A stretch of 64,000 bases of DNA from Aquila chrysaetos chrysaetos (taxonomy: Eukaryota > Chordata > Aves > Accipitriformes > Accipitridae). This document shows, in pieces, positions 23,263-64,000 of this stretch. Positions within the stretch are counted from its first letter, which is position 1. Every line of letters begins with the position of its first letter. The stretch spans positions 12,054,501 through 12,118,500 of the forward strand of contig NC_044014.1 in NCBI RefSeq assembly GCF_900496995.4, read 5' to 3'. A model generated the notes under the pieces. That model did no database searches. It was not told where the DNA came from and saw only the letters and a list, made by a program, of their open reading frames with translations. The translations under genes and the position numbers were made by a program.

Positions 23263-26200
23263 ATATATTTGACAAAGTGAAAATATACATGGTGGGGGGA
23301 AAGTGGGAAGTACAGAATCTGCTGGACAGAATGCAACACACAAGTGAATTGAGTCACTGCAAGATGAAGTACATTTTGCTTAATTCCTCATCTTCACTGG
23401 TAGCAGGGGGCTTAAATTTTCTTTTGCATAGAGAAGTTCTTAGGAGTAAAATAATCTGACCCCACTGCTTTTTAGACAGGGAGTTTGCATTACAGCCTAC
23501 GCCCTACAGAGACAAGTCTCAGCACTGACAGTAAATAGGTGACAGCTGATAAACACTGACAGCCATGTGCAGAGGAAGGTCACCTGTTGTCTTTCACAGA
23601 TGGCTGTGATACATATTGCTGTATCACTTTCCTTACCTGAAAGGAGCATCTTGAAGTTAGAACTGAAACATGCTAAAGCAGACAGAACTGGAGTTTTCAG
23701 GAAGCCATGTGAGCCTTTCCTTAAAGAACAGGTAGAGTTAAAATAAAAAAAAAGTCTTTGGAGAAAGAGACTTAATCCATACCTGACATGTACTACATGT
23801 GCTCATCTTTTGATGTAATAAATACAATAGTCTCTATCTATCACAGGACTATGTGTTCACTAGTCCTGAAGAGAACTTAAGGTACAGTGAGTCATCGGAA
23901 CACAATGGGTGCATGAGCCTCCCTCAGGATAATGGACGGTCCAGCCCAAGTTAAAATTCGTTGGCCTCATGGACGACTTCATTTGTGCTCAGCCTTTCCA
24001 AAAAAAATTCAGCCAAACTTCTACATTTCCTTTGAGTAACTTACTGTCACCTCTTGCACACCATGGGTTGCTTAATGAGCTTAGCTGTAACTAACTCTTC
24101 CTTTGGGCACTGCAAAGAAATGCTGAAAGAAAGTTTTGATACGTTTTTTTCCTTAAATGCCTTACCTGGAATAGGGAGTGACACAGTGACACCACTGTGG
24201 CTGGGGTGTTCTGATCACCGGAAGAGAGAACATTTTGAAGAAAACTTGCATAAATAAAAAAAACCACCAGAACTGCCATCTTGGCCACACAGCCATTCCT
24301 TGTGGCACTTGATTTTTTTTTTTTTTTTTTGATGCTGTTTCCTTATCTGCAGGATGGGGCTGGTTCACGTGTAGTCTGGCTTTGGAACACTGCCTTAGTA
24401 AACCATCTTGAGAAATTCACACAGAAGACATAAATCATGAGTTAAGCCATGTTGGTAATTGCCAGAACAAACAAGTTCCTTATTTTAAAAATGCTGAAGT
24501 GGCCTGAGTGAGTGTTTTGGTATTGGTGGGTTGTTGGTTTTTGTAATTTATTTCCCAGCTTTATTAGCTGCTCTAAACAAGAAGAAACCTGTTTTTTCAG
24601 AACTCATGCTCTGCATTGACTGCTGGGCCTCTCGGCAAGCAGAGTAAGTACCTACCCCAGTGCTAGCAAATCCTACTATAAAACAGACAGTACTTGGAAA
24701 TACTGAAATGACAGAGGGAAAGTCAGTTCAGTGTAAAACTAAGGACTGCAAAACCACTAAGCTAGAGACACTATGGAAAAGCTACTTGTCAGAGAACACA
24801 GATTTCTTCCTTTCAGATAAGGATACTGTGCGAGATGACCAGCGTGGGATGCACATTTCCTCTTAAAAGTAAGTTACTACAGGAAATGGTTTATCTATCT
24901 AGTACAGCCTCTGCCTTGTACAAACTGTAATTTATTGTGGAAATTAAACTAGCACAAATCTGACTGACAAATCTGGGACTGTTCCAGTCAGTTTAAGTAT
25001 TTAGAACAGTCTTAAGAGCAGCACCTTTAAATGTTCATGATCATGGCAATCCATTTCTCTTTTGCTTTCCCTTACGCCAGAGTGAGAGTGTTGTGTCACT
25101 TATTTCTGTAGATGCTTAGCCTGAGCAGATTGTAAATACAAAAAAAGACTTTAACTTAGATTGCAATTCAATGCTGGAGATGTTTAGAAGGCAAAACCGA
25201 CAGCGAACTTCTATACTTCCCATTGATGTTCCCCTTGCCTGAATCAGCTTCACGGCAGTATTTTGTGGAACAACCACCACTTGCGTGTCTCACAACGGTT
25301 ACACTAAGTGTAAGATGATGGAAAACGTTCTTGGGCCAGAATCAAGAGAGTGATCACTACCTTGCAGCTGGTGCTGCTCTTTGCATTGCAATTTGTCCAG
25401 TCTTCATCTGCACTCTAAAAAGCTTCACTTACTTGGATTGCAAAATAAGGAGGGATGTTTGCCTCGTGACTATGGTAAACATCCATGCCACATACCCACG
25501 CTAGTGACCTGTTAACATACAACCTGATTAAGCAACTTCACTGACATGTCAATACTCTGGCCTTGAGCTGAAGGCTTTGCTACACAAAAGCACTCACATT
25601 ATTTCCTTTTGTAAAGCAATTACCTTTCTATGCTGAACTCACCTTGCAATGATTCTTTGGTCTGTATAGAAGTGCAAAGCTTTCCCATGATGGATGCTGA
25701 CACAAAATGTCTTGCTCTCACCTAGACTGAAAGGGGATGTTAGTTCCCAAAGAGACATTCTCCGTGAGGAATACAAGTGATGCTAAGTTTTAAACCTTAC
25801 ATTTTTAGCTGACCTGATGAACCTGGTATTCCCTAGTGCGATGAGTGCTATTTTGTACCGTTGTCCACCACTCCAGGAGAGGAAAGAGCTTTTATACTTG
25901 CCCATCAAGCCTTCCAGGAGGAGATCCAAAACAGTGAATTGTTTTGAGACAAGTATTTTTGAAAAGGGATTAAATGGAAAGCATTTTCTAGCCTTAGCTA
26001 AACTGAGCACTAGCTGGAGTACTGGTAGCCCAAGTCAAGTTATGAACTATGTCTGTGTACATTCTGACTAGCAACCACAATGTTAAAACCACCATAAAAT
26101 GCTTTAAATTCCTTGATGGTTTATCCTGCTTTGCTGTAATGTCCCTCAAGATCAAAATTAATCCTTGCTGAAATACAGCCCTGCTACAACATTCATGACC

Positions 26201-29200
26201 TCAATGAGACCTTACGGAAGGGGTGAATTTGGACCAAAGCTGACTGCACATGCACAGAGTGGCTTTCTGGCTCACTAGTGTTTCTTTCAGTGGGAATCAC
26301 CACGGGGGAAGAACAGATGAAGGCTAAATCTCTGTTCTCTCAAACCACCCCTGTAACTATCACCTCATGGAGGAGGCACGCCAGAGCTATTGATTGCTGG
26401 AAGGCAACAAGAAATGCCAAGGTCTTCCAGCCCCATACACGCTACAGTCAGATCTGTATGACGAAACATCCCAGAGGACCTTACTGCAGAAATTCCCAAC
26501 CTGGGAGCATCCCTTGAGGCAAGATTAGCATTATTACTAGTACTCAGAGCCACTTACTCATCATTCCTGTCTGCTCGATTTCTCTGAATTGCCACATTTC
26601 CAGTACATGAACGCCCTCCACGGCCTTAAAAGCACTGGCCGGGGCCACCCTGCACTCCCCAGGAATGTATGGAAGTCAGCTGCCTTCCCTTGACCTGCTC
26701 AAGACCAACATCAGTCCTCTGCAGCCTTTGTTTACTGTGAGTAAATGCTGTATTAAAATGAAGCTTCAGCGCATGACTGTAGCACAGCAGACAACAAGCC
26801 AAGACGGTGAATGACTTGTTAAAGACCAAATTAACCAGCTCACCCCACCAGCTTCCTCTGGACCTCACTCGGATACTACAAATTAAGGGTCTGATTTTTT
26901 CCAGTGGGGTAAAAATTAAAATATTACCCATAGCCCTTCCAGTGTGGTTAACATTGAAGATCTGTCCGAAAGAAAATGACATTTCACACCTTTGACCTGC
27001 ATCAGTCAGGTCAGCGGCACAGTGTGACTCTCAATTGTTCAACTCCGTATGAGCGCACGCCTCACAGGACACATCCACCTTTCCCACAGGCTGCTCAACA
27101 ATTCCTGATCCTTGACATTTTTGAAGGGACCTCAACACAAGCACCCCTCCTTGTGAGACAACTCTAGTTTTAGTCAAATGCAGCAACACCCCAAACAAAC
27201 CCTAAATTCTACACATTTACAACCACAGCCATAGGACTAATACCCATAGACTCCTTATTTCTGCTTCTGCCTAATAATTAAAGGGATCAGTCCTCTTTTC
27301 AGGAGGAAATGAGCAGAGAAGCAGGGGTCAGTGCTGACATATTATCCCCAATTAAACAACCTGCCCTTCTGTAACAGGTCACTCCCAAGGAAAACATTTT
27401 GCATGCAGACAACCACTCTCCTCTCCCACGTTCGTCCTCCCAAACATCACTCAGATCTGTTGGCCAATTTCAAGCAAATCTGACACCACATCAGTATTTT
27501 CCACGTATTTTGTGCAGAGTGGTGAACAGAGAGGAAGAAGGATGCACTCCTCTTCCCCAAGGGTCCCACAGGACAATTCAGAGACTGTGTCACGGATGCA
27601 GAGGAGTTTCAGTCACTGTCAGGTCACAGAATTTATCACTCACCAGAGAATCTGTTCACAGGACAAAGCCTCAGGAAAAAACATTAGACTTCATTCTGCT
27701 ATTTATGAACTTCTTTTTTTATTATTATCACCTTCCTAACCTCAGAATGAAGTCCTGGTTTTTACCATTCTCTTTCAGGAAGTGATGCCAGTTTCTCTTT
27801 CTAATGATGCATGGCTGATGCCAGAAAATACACAACAAGAAAAGCTTATGATCCTGGGGCGGGGGGGAAAACCCCTCAACTATCTCCATTTAGTGCACAT
27901 GACAGATCCCACTTCCACTTAAGCCAAATGTTTCATCCATTTCAACAGGGCAACACAGAAACACAGACTACAAACAGGGAGCAGCAAATACAAGAGAACA
28001 AAGAGCAGAAAAGCAGGAGGCTGGAGCTCACAGGCCAGAAACAGATGGTAGCAAACAAACAAAAGGAAAACACAACCACAAAACCTGGAAAACAATACAT
28101 CTGTATAGCTAACCCCATTTCTATTGACCTACAGATTTCTTGAGACAGACAGATTTGAGACCACCTTCGTCACTGACATGCCTCTAATGGAATGGACATT
28201 AAAATGACCTTCAAGTGACAACTTGCCACAGGATAACCATGACAAATGCAGCCAGATAGTCATCTCCACCTTGTCTGCAGACATGAAATGACATACTGTA
28301 ATACGCTTGTGTCAAAAGAAGGAAAATGCTGGATGGTCTTTTTAATGGGTTTGTCCGTAGCAAAGGGGCCCGCTGGGGATCTAATTTACAGAGGGAGGAC
28401 TTGACAGAATGAGCTTACAAGGGAGCTGTGTGCACACGTGCATGTGTGTCTACTGTGTGGGCAAGTTGCCCAAGGAAAGCACATCCAATTCTGTTTTTAC
28501 AGGAAAAGTCACCATATGCTTGTAAAATTAAGGAGAGAATAGATTTAGGACTTCTGTTACTCTACAAACACAAAAATAAAGCAGAAAAACAATAGCACCC
28601 ATAAAGCAACCCATAAAAAAAACCTCACACAATTTTGCAAAGATGACAGGAAAATGTGATTCCATGCCCAAATTACCATGTGGCAAGAATAAGTGTTATT
28701 CTGGATGAAACTAGAGTTAATGTGATGGGCAGAACCTAGGGCCACAGAGAAGACTGGGAGTGAAGTGTTTCACTTTACTTGCAGAGGAGTAAAACGAGGC
28801 CTCAGAAGCAGCACAAATCCCACGCAGTTGTGCATTAAAAAACACTAGAGTCGGGAACCCAAACAGCAACACACTTTCAGCAACTTTATCTTTTGGGGTG
28901 AAAGAAAGTAACTCTTTAAGGACAACGTTTGGACAAAACAGACAGTAAGCTTGTGAGCACTGTTGGGGGAAACCCAGTAAATTTGACTTGCTCTATTGGA
29001 TCTCTTAGAGTTCAGTAGTGAGGGACCATCTCAGCTTCCAAAGGGTAAGAGAAACCTGACCCTCAAGGGCTGGGATTTACACCTTTGGATACTCACTCTG
29101 TTTTACAAGATTTCAGGGTAGCTAGTAGAAACTTTGATGGTACTTTGAAAAGTGACCTTAAAGCAGATCTGGCACATGGGACTATTCTGGCTTGCCACGA

Positions 29201-30744
29201 CAGGGACAATTCAGGAGATTCATGCATTTTTAAGCAGAAGGAACTATTATGATCATCTAACTGATGTCCTGCATAACCATACAAATTGGCCTGTACAATC
29301 ATCTAAAAGTAACTTATAGCAACTTCTCTGAGCAAATTAGTCATCTTGAACATTTCAATGCAACGGACCAGACCAACGAAGGGAGACAAAAGGAGTGTGA
29401 CAGACCATGTGAGGTGCAAGCGTACAGAAAAGGCCAGAGTCCACAATGCAGTAATAAAGCAGTGCAGGACAACCTCAAAAAGCCAGAGAAATGTTTCCAA
29501 TCACATAAAAAACTATCCAAGCTCTAGCTGAAATCTGCTAAGACCTGCCACAAAGAACCCCAGCATCAGAGCAACCAACTCCATGTCTTTAGCAGTTATT
29601 ATAAAGGCTCTTGATTTTGGTTTATCCCTGGTCCTCTTCCTGGCTGGACCATTGCTGCTAGCTGAGCAGTCAGGCAGGTGGCTGGTGATGGAAGCTCACC
29701 TCCTGCTACATTTTTCCCATTCTATTTGCACTTGATATCAAGACCCCTTCAAGTCCACAATGCTAGAAAAGGTAGGAGATACCAAACTGGCCCCGGAGCA
29801 CATAAGCAAACTCTTCAGACGTGTATTCCAACCACAGACACATCACTGTTTTATACCAACTAGGAGAGCAAAGCCATTCCCCACCCCTGGAACTTTAGTA
29901 TTTCTCATCTGTGATATTTCTTTCTCAAGTGGCCATTTAAAACAAACAGGAATAACAGGAAGGAGGGGGTGCTGGGACAGCTACAGAAAAAGGGTCATAA
30001 ATAAATAAATCCCACTAGTATTCAACTGCTCAGCACCAGGGCTGCCAGTGGTCAACACTTTCAAGGAGAATAATAATGAATAAATAAATAAGGCCTTGCT
30101 AGAGCTAAAGTTTCCCCACTTTTCACCACTCAGAAGACTGTGCCAAACCTTGTGTCATCCAGAGATTATACAGACCCCAAACATAAACCAAGCAGCTTTT
30201 CTTCTTTGAAAACCCTTGGGCCCCATTTGTTAACCTGAGCTCAATTCAGTCTGTGGCAGACTCCTGCTCCTGCCAGGTCACCTCCCAGGAGGAGGAAGAA
30301 CAGATGTACTGAGCCACTGGATTACCTACACACAAGTGAAAACAGATTTAACAGCAGCAACTTGATCCAGACTCAGTAAGCGAATTAATTTAAAAAAACC
30401 CCAAACAAACAGAAATCATTCATTACAGCCATGGAAAGATTATTTCTCTACTCAAGCATGTGTGTTGTGCCTCTTACAGGGGATGACACATTTTGGAGGA
30501 GACTGGGGGAAACATCAGAATATTTAAACACAGGCAACTTATCATAATGCAAAAGTCTACAGCAGACTCACTCAGGATCTTCTTATCACAGGATCGAGGG
30601 GCACAAAAAGAACAAAGAGTCAGCTAAAGTGATACGAATAACCAAGATGGAAGAACACGACTCATTTCAGATACAGAAATGTTTAATGGCGTTAAAGTGC
30701 TACTTTAATGGGGACCATATGCTAACATATAAACACAATTCCAC
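23263..30744. other. Intergenic gap between convergent SMNDC1 and MXI1 3' ends
   Basis: About 7.5 kb with no supportable gene. Open frames are short and of chance type. A T-run lies at about 24309-24330 and an ancient CR1-like relic at about 29238-29300. Both flanking genes end here, so the region is likely to hold transcription termination zones and readthrough products rather than promoters. Confidence 0.75.
29238..29300. repeat. Ancient CR1-type interspersed repeat relic
   Basis: The stretch ATTATGATCATCTAACTGAT followed by GTCCTGCATAACCATAC resembles a block common in old sauropsid CR1-type repeats (ATTATGATCATCTAGTCTGAcCTCCTGCATAACaca). Recognised from memory of the consensus; edges are approximate. 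Confidence 0.4.
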
Positions 30745-30749
30745 TGCAC

Positions 30750-32391
30750 TGCTAAATATGGTTGTCTTTATTTTTTTATTTTATTTTACCTCTTTTTGCC
30801 CAACCCTACCTAAAACAATAAAATAAAATCTAAAGGACTGAAATTAACAACCCATTCAAATCAGCAATAAGTTATGAATTTTATAAAGCATTTTTTCCTC
30901 TTTTTTTTCTTAGTAATGAGGGGTAGTTAAATTACTTAAGGATATACAAAGTTTCAAACAATGCCATAGGTGAGGACTCTATTAAGGTTTTTAAAACTCG
31001 GAAAACAAAATAATCCTGGCCATTAAAAAGACAAAAATAAAAAAAGCAAAGCCCTCAAAAGTGCAGGTTAGAATGCTCGTCTCCGAGAAAATTAGAAAAC
31101 ATTCGCTATAATAGCTCTTAACAGCACCTGCACAGATAAGATGGCAAGGCCCTTGGGAACAGGACGTGCAGTCAAAACGGTACATTAACATGAGAGACGT
31201 GCTGAGCTTAACTAGGTTAACTACTGGACTGGAACTTCAAAAGTCAGCAAAGGGAATGATTCTAAAAAGAAAACCAAAGAAACCCCCACCAAACCTGGCC
31301 TCTTCCAGCTAGCACAGCCTTCATCCATTGTGTGCATGGCAAAAAGCATCTTTGCATTTCATTGGGTCAAGTGCTTCATCAAAACAGAGATCTTCTCATG
31401 GCATAAATTCATATAAAAGACATCTAAGGTTTCATATGGACAAGCTCTAAAAAGACGCATCAGACTTGGGGTGTTTTCCCTCCCAACACATTTACAAATG
31501 TTTATCAAAAAATCTCTTCAAATAAAAAGGTCATAGTGGCTCAGTATCTGGGCATGACTTTCTGGCATATCACCTCTCGTATGTGCTGGTTTCCTTCTGT
31601 CCTCAGCTGGTTGTGTGCCTGCATATGAGCACACATCTACCGGGAGATCTGTTGTCGGTGTCACAGCCTGAGGCATGACACAGCCCACGATGTGCTGGTA
31701 GATTACAAGTGTGTACCTCTTGCTTTAGCCACGCATCAGAGGTACTTGCTTTTTAAATGATGTCCAACAGAAAGCTGAGCTGAATGGTGTTCTCCCCTGA
31801 ACATCTCTCTTTGCTGCCCCTCTCTCTCTGGGCACAGAATGAGACCTTAATCATTATCATCATTGTTATTCCTAGGCTACGTAAGCCTTCTTAGATTTCC
31901 TAGTACGACACCATTGGATTGTGATAAACTGTAGGACACGGTCCTTTTAGGACCACAAAAGCTCTTCAGAAGGGCCTAAACTAGGTTGTTCAACCTGAAT
32001 GCAATATAAGAAATTCTGACATTTCTCAGATCTCATGACAGAAAGAGAGGGATGAGTCTCTAGTATCCTCTTTCAAACAAATAAATTCAAAACAAAGTAT
32101 TTCATCACTAAGGTCTAGATCCAGGTCCCACAGAAACAAACAGATTTCACTGACATCAAAGGGAGTAGTGTTTGGTCTAACTTTTTGCCAGCAGGAATTG
32201 GGATTGGTAACATGACCAAATGAAGACATGTGGGTTTCTGTGGAGGCTTCCTTTACCCAAAAAGCTTTATATACAGGTCTCTCCAGGACTAGCTGTCAAT
32301 ATGTCATTTCTGAAAGAGGATACTGGCATCTAGGACCCAGTTTGATCACCCCAGTGAAATCATTCGCCCTGCACTGTTGTCTCACTTGGTT
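30750..32391 (-). other. MXI1: MXI1 3' UTR
   Basis: It runs from the stop codon (32394-32392) to the cluster of AATAAA signals at 30785-30767, giving about 1.6 kb, close to the size I recall for mammalian MXI1. AT-rich, without a recognised repeat. No earlier AATAAA occurs on this strand between the stop and the cluster that I could see. The exact cleavage site is inferred. Confidence 0.7.
30767..30785 (-). terminator. MXI1: Cluster of three AATAAA poly(A) signals for MXI1
   Basis: Reading the - strand, AATAAA occurs at 30785-30780, 30780-30775 and 30772-30767 within 19 bases. The + strand also carries overlapping AATAAA-type sequence at about 30816-30828, so this point could in principle end transcripts from either side. 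Confidence 0.65.
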
Positions 32392-60741
<28,350 letters not shown>

Positions 60742-61039
60742 CTGGAAGATAAACAAAAATTTGGATTAGCCACCTTTGACCTCTCAGCACCAAAGTTCAA
60801 TCACTGCAAGCTGTACACATCCCCAGTGGCATATCACAGCGTAAAGCCAACCAACTACATACATTAAAATCTATAGCTATAACCTCAGCCTCCCTGCTGA
60901 CGAGAGATTCCTCCCCTCCTAAGTCTGTATTTACCTGCTACGTGCAAAGCTGGTACTCTTACTGGCACTACAGAAAACGTTCCCTAGAGACTTAAATGCA
61001 CACAAAATCCCAAAGAGAGGCAATGATTGGAACAGGGCA

Positions 61040-61200
61040 CCAGAGTCAGCCATTTCCAGATGACTACTGGCTCTGCCACCAACTCATTACAGGACTGCAG
61101 TTACGTTTCTTTGTGCTTTAGTTTCTCCATCCACCCTGTAAAAATACTGGTATCATCTGCTAACACAGGAGCTCATGGAGTATTAATTTATGCACATCAA
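61040..61200 (+). repeat. MIR-like SINE relic
   Basis: CTACTGGCTCTGCCACCAAC, TTTAGTTTCTCCATCCACCC and TGTAAAAATACTGGTATCAT follow the MIR order (cTGGCTCTGCCACttAC, CtcAGTTTCcTCATCtgtaaaAT, aaTagTatcta). Diverged but collinear. Confidence 0.55.
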
Positions 61201-62774
61201 ACACATGGGAACCTTCCAGCAGAATTGGCTCAGTAGGGACAAGCCCTGGAGCCCTTCAGTGGTCACAAGCTAGATTTAGCAAACTTAGTAAAACTCCAGA
61301 TATGGCCGGCATTTGGGCACAAAATGGGATGGCCAGTACTGCTATGTTTGCAAACATCAGCGGCGCTGAGTAGCACTTTTAGGATGCCTGGAAACCCCTC
61401 AGGGATTGAAACAGCACCACCACAGCACTAGCTTGCAGCGAAGCAAGTGACCCATGAAGTGGCACTGTGACCACTTGACAAAGGAGGGGGCTTTGTCTTT
61501 ATACCTGCCCGCCACACCAAGCATGCTGCCAGCACTCCCCAATTGAGAGCTCGCAGCTTGAAAATGAGACCAACTAGAAACAAAAGGGAAACAGGCAAGT
61601 TCATTCTCCTTGCCTCTGTGGTGACAGCAAGAGTGGCAAAAAAAGCTTAAATCCTTTCAGGATTTCTAATCTAACGATGTTATTAGTAACCCAGGTAAGG
61701 TTGTTGCGGATTATTTAAAAAGGGTAGCCATTTATCCAACACTTCTCTTTAACAGAAGGTCACCTTAAAATAAGAGTAAAAGGAGCCCAAGAGCTTAATA
61801 AAAAGGATCTATTTTCTGTAATTTGGCATCACATTTCTTCCGGAGCTCTGAGAAGATTATCCTCTATCCCCCCATCTGGAGAATCCCACAGAGAATTCTA
61901 CAATCAGGGAACTGAATGGAGGATGTGCTCCAAGGGAAACCCTGTCATAATTAAATGCTTCTCCAAAAAAAGGGAGGAGGAGCACTTAACAGGTGTTAGA
62001 ACCTCATTGAAGATGACGAATAGAGCATGGATGTCTGCAAAAAACAAGGTAAATAAGTCTTAGCTAGCCGTAGCCGAGAGCTGTGGGTGGCCAAAGGAAA
62101 AACAAAACATTACCGTATGTCTGTGAAAGGTACCCTGCGCAGCAGGATATGGGATACCCTAAAGGCAAGGTACACTATAGCCAAACTCCTAAAGCTGGGG
62201 AAACTTCCAAAGCAAATCCTTCCCTCCCGAAAAGAGGGGACCCCTTAAGTCTGGTTCCCAGGAATCAGAGACATGAACATAATATTTAGTCCAGAAAATC
62301 TCCCAAATCAAACCCATATCCCCCACAGAATCTAAACCAGCAAAATCCATTTGTCCAGGCAACCCGGATACAAATTAACCCACCACGGCTGAGCTGAGGC
62401 CCTTTAAAACCACCGCCTGTATGTTCTTTGGAACATGCTTATTGTTCTTATTTACTGTATGTTCCTGCAGGAGACTTTGCACTCTGCTTGGCTATGACAT
62501 TAGCAGTTATAAAGCCAAAGATATGCAATGGCTTGAATTCCTGTATTATATCGAGCCAATTATCAAGGCCAGCACTGAAAGAACAAAGTTTGGCCCACTG
62601 CTGTGAACAAAATTAAAACAGCAGGTTCTCCCTACTCCTCTCACACAGGAGACTCTTTATTACCTATCTGCCTTCTGATGAACAAGACAACTGAGAGGGG
62701 TCACAGGCTTTTCACCAAGTCAGGAAATTTATGCTGTGACTTTTAACTATATCGGTGGCAAGGAAAAAACGAAG

Positions 62775-62811
62775 CCCCCCCCCCCCCCCCCCCCCCCCCC
62801 CGACTTTCCCA
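62775..62811. repeat. C37 homopolymer
   Basis: Thirty-seven uninterrupted C residues, the longest homopolymer in the window, flanked by ACGAAG and GACTTTCC. The MXI1 pre-mRNA would carry G37 here. The length may be unreliable, since such runs are hard to sequence. Confidence 0.9.
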
Positions 62812-64000
62812 CTGAAGCTGAATGCAAAGGAAAGAATCTCAGGAATGCTGAATGAATCCTATGGGGATGTTACTTCTCTTACCTGCCTATGCTTTGTTTA
62901 GTCTTACTGGGGACATTTGGAAAAGTTTTAATTTTTCCTTTCACCCAAATTTAGGAAAAAAATCCAGCACCACTTCCCACTACCACCACTCACTAACTCT
63001 TATTTTCTGTGCCAGTTTCCCTTTGCTTGGACAACAGATACAGAAAAAAACCCTCTCTCTTCTATTCATAATTCATTTCATTTTCTGTAGCTCCTGATCT
63101 AGAGATTAATTTTTTCCCCTCATCTTGGGGCTGCACATGTTACTAAGATTTATTTGGAGTTAAACAAGGACAGTGCTGTCAGTGAAGTGGAAAAAAGTAC
63201 AGGAACCTCCGTTGATACAACATTCAGAAAAAAAATGTTTTAAATAGGCACAGAAACAAATGTAACTGTACCTCTTTAACTGAGCTGGTGTTATAATCAA
63301 CTGAGAACCTAGAGAGTATCACCAGACTGAAATCAAAGCTCCATCCTTATACATCATCACCAGCTTTTTGATGGGTACAGGATGAACACCACAGCTGTAA
63401 ACTATTGCAGCACTCTGGGAACGTTTCAGGGTTACTTGTAACACTCTGCACTTACAGCAGCAAGGAACCTGTGCGTTCAGTATGACGTTGCTTTGCTGCT
63501 GTTGATAGTCACAGACTGTGTCACCCAGTGAAATAAGGACACCACTGTTGAGCATGGACCACAAACCAGAGGAGCTCACATCCCCACTGTCAGGCGGACA
63601 GGGCAAGAAGGACCTTGCCCCCACCTGCAAAGCTGAAACCACAGCCATGCAGGTATGGACATGTTCAGCGAGGAAAACAAAAGCCCAAGCACACGTACCG
63701 GCACTGCTCAAAACCTCAGCTGCAATTTAAAAGTAGCTGAAGCATAAACTGTCTGCAGGGCTCTCATTTAAAAGTCAGGTTTCTACAGCAGTCAGTTCTC
63801 TAACAATAAGTTTAAAACACCCAAACTGATAACTACCCCTAAAAACTGAAGAAATGTTATATAAGGAGGAGGATCCTGCTGACTACATTTTGAAACAGCA
63901 TGGGAAAAGATCAAGAAAGAGTTTTAGAAGCTTAACATAAAGGAGCCAAGCAAACAACAACAAAACCAGCAGAGCAGTCCCCATTGAGATTTTAAACAAC

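Larger units (their letters stand above)
60742..64000 (-). other. MXI1: MXI1 intron upstream of the microexon (partial)
   Basis: Intron sequence running off the window. It contains a MIR-like relic (about 61.04-61.2 kb) and a 37-base C-run (62775). The next upstream MXI1 coding exon, expected to encode the segment before the basic region, was not found here and should lie beyond base 64000. Confidence 0.8.

Overview
This is a vertebrate nuclear window, most likely from a bird; a crocodilian or turtle is not excluded. The genes are split by GT-AG introns, and a CpG-island promoter is present. Interspersed repeats are sparse and mostly old: a diverged CR1 LINE 3' end, several MIR-like SINE relics and sauropsid-type ancient repeats. 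No bacterial-type operon, CRISPR array, intact mobile element, rRNA or tRNA was seen.

Two protein-coding genes are supported, and they face each other tail to tail. SMNDC1 (survival motor neuron domain-containing 1, also SPF30) lies on the + strand. It has a CpG-island promoter at about 11.7-12.9 kb, a non-coding first exon ending at 12480, five coding exons between 13176 and 21602 that rebuild a complete 238-residue protein, and a 3' UTR to about 23.26 kb. MXI1 (MAX interactor 1, a bHLH-leucine-zipper repressor) lies on the - strand. Its last four coding exons are here (60741-60712, 35467-35353, 34142-33971, 32555-32392), followed by a 3' UTR to about 30.75 kb. Its first exon or exons and promoter lie beyond base 64000.

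Layout: 1-11.7 kb is intergenic sequence upstream of SMNDC1 with no supportable gene. 11.7-23.3 kb is SMNDC1. 23.3-30.7 kb is the intergenic gap between the two 3' ends. 30.7-64 kb is MXI1, dominated by a 25.2-kb intron (35468-60711). The convergent SMNDC1-MXI1 order is the one I know from mammals (human 10q25), so this is conserved vertebrate synteny.

The two products work in different processes. SMNDC1 is a Tudor-domain spliceosome assembly factor. MXI1 pairs with MAX and represses at CACGTG E-boxes. The SMNDC1 promoter carries two CACGTGACC E-boxes, so the neighbour's product could in principle act on it. I found no convincing undescribed system. The points most worth a second look are the (TG)n-Tn tract on the acceptor of the start-codon exon of SMNDC1, the 30-nt in-frame exon carrying half of the MXI1 DNA-binding basic region, an 18-bp tandem E-box array upstream of SMNDC1, a 37-base poly-C run, and a few candidate intronic enhancers.
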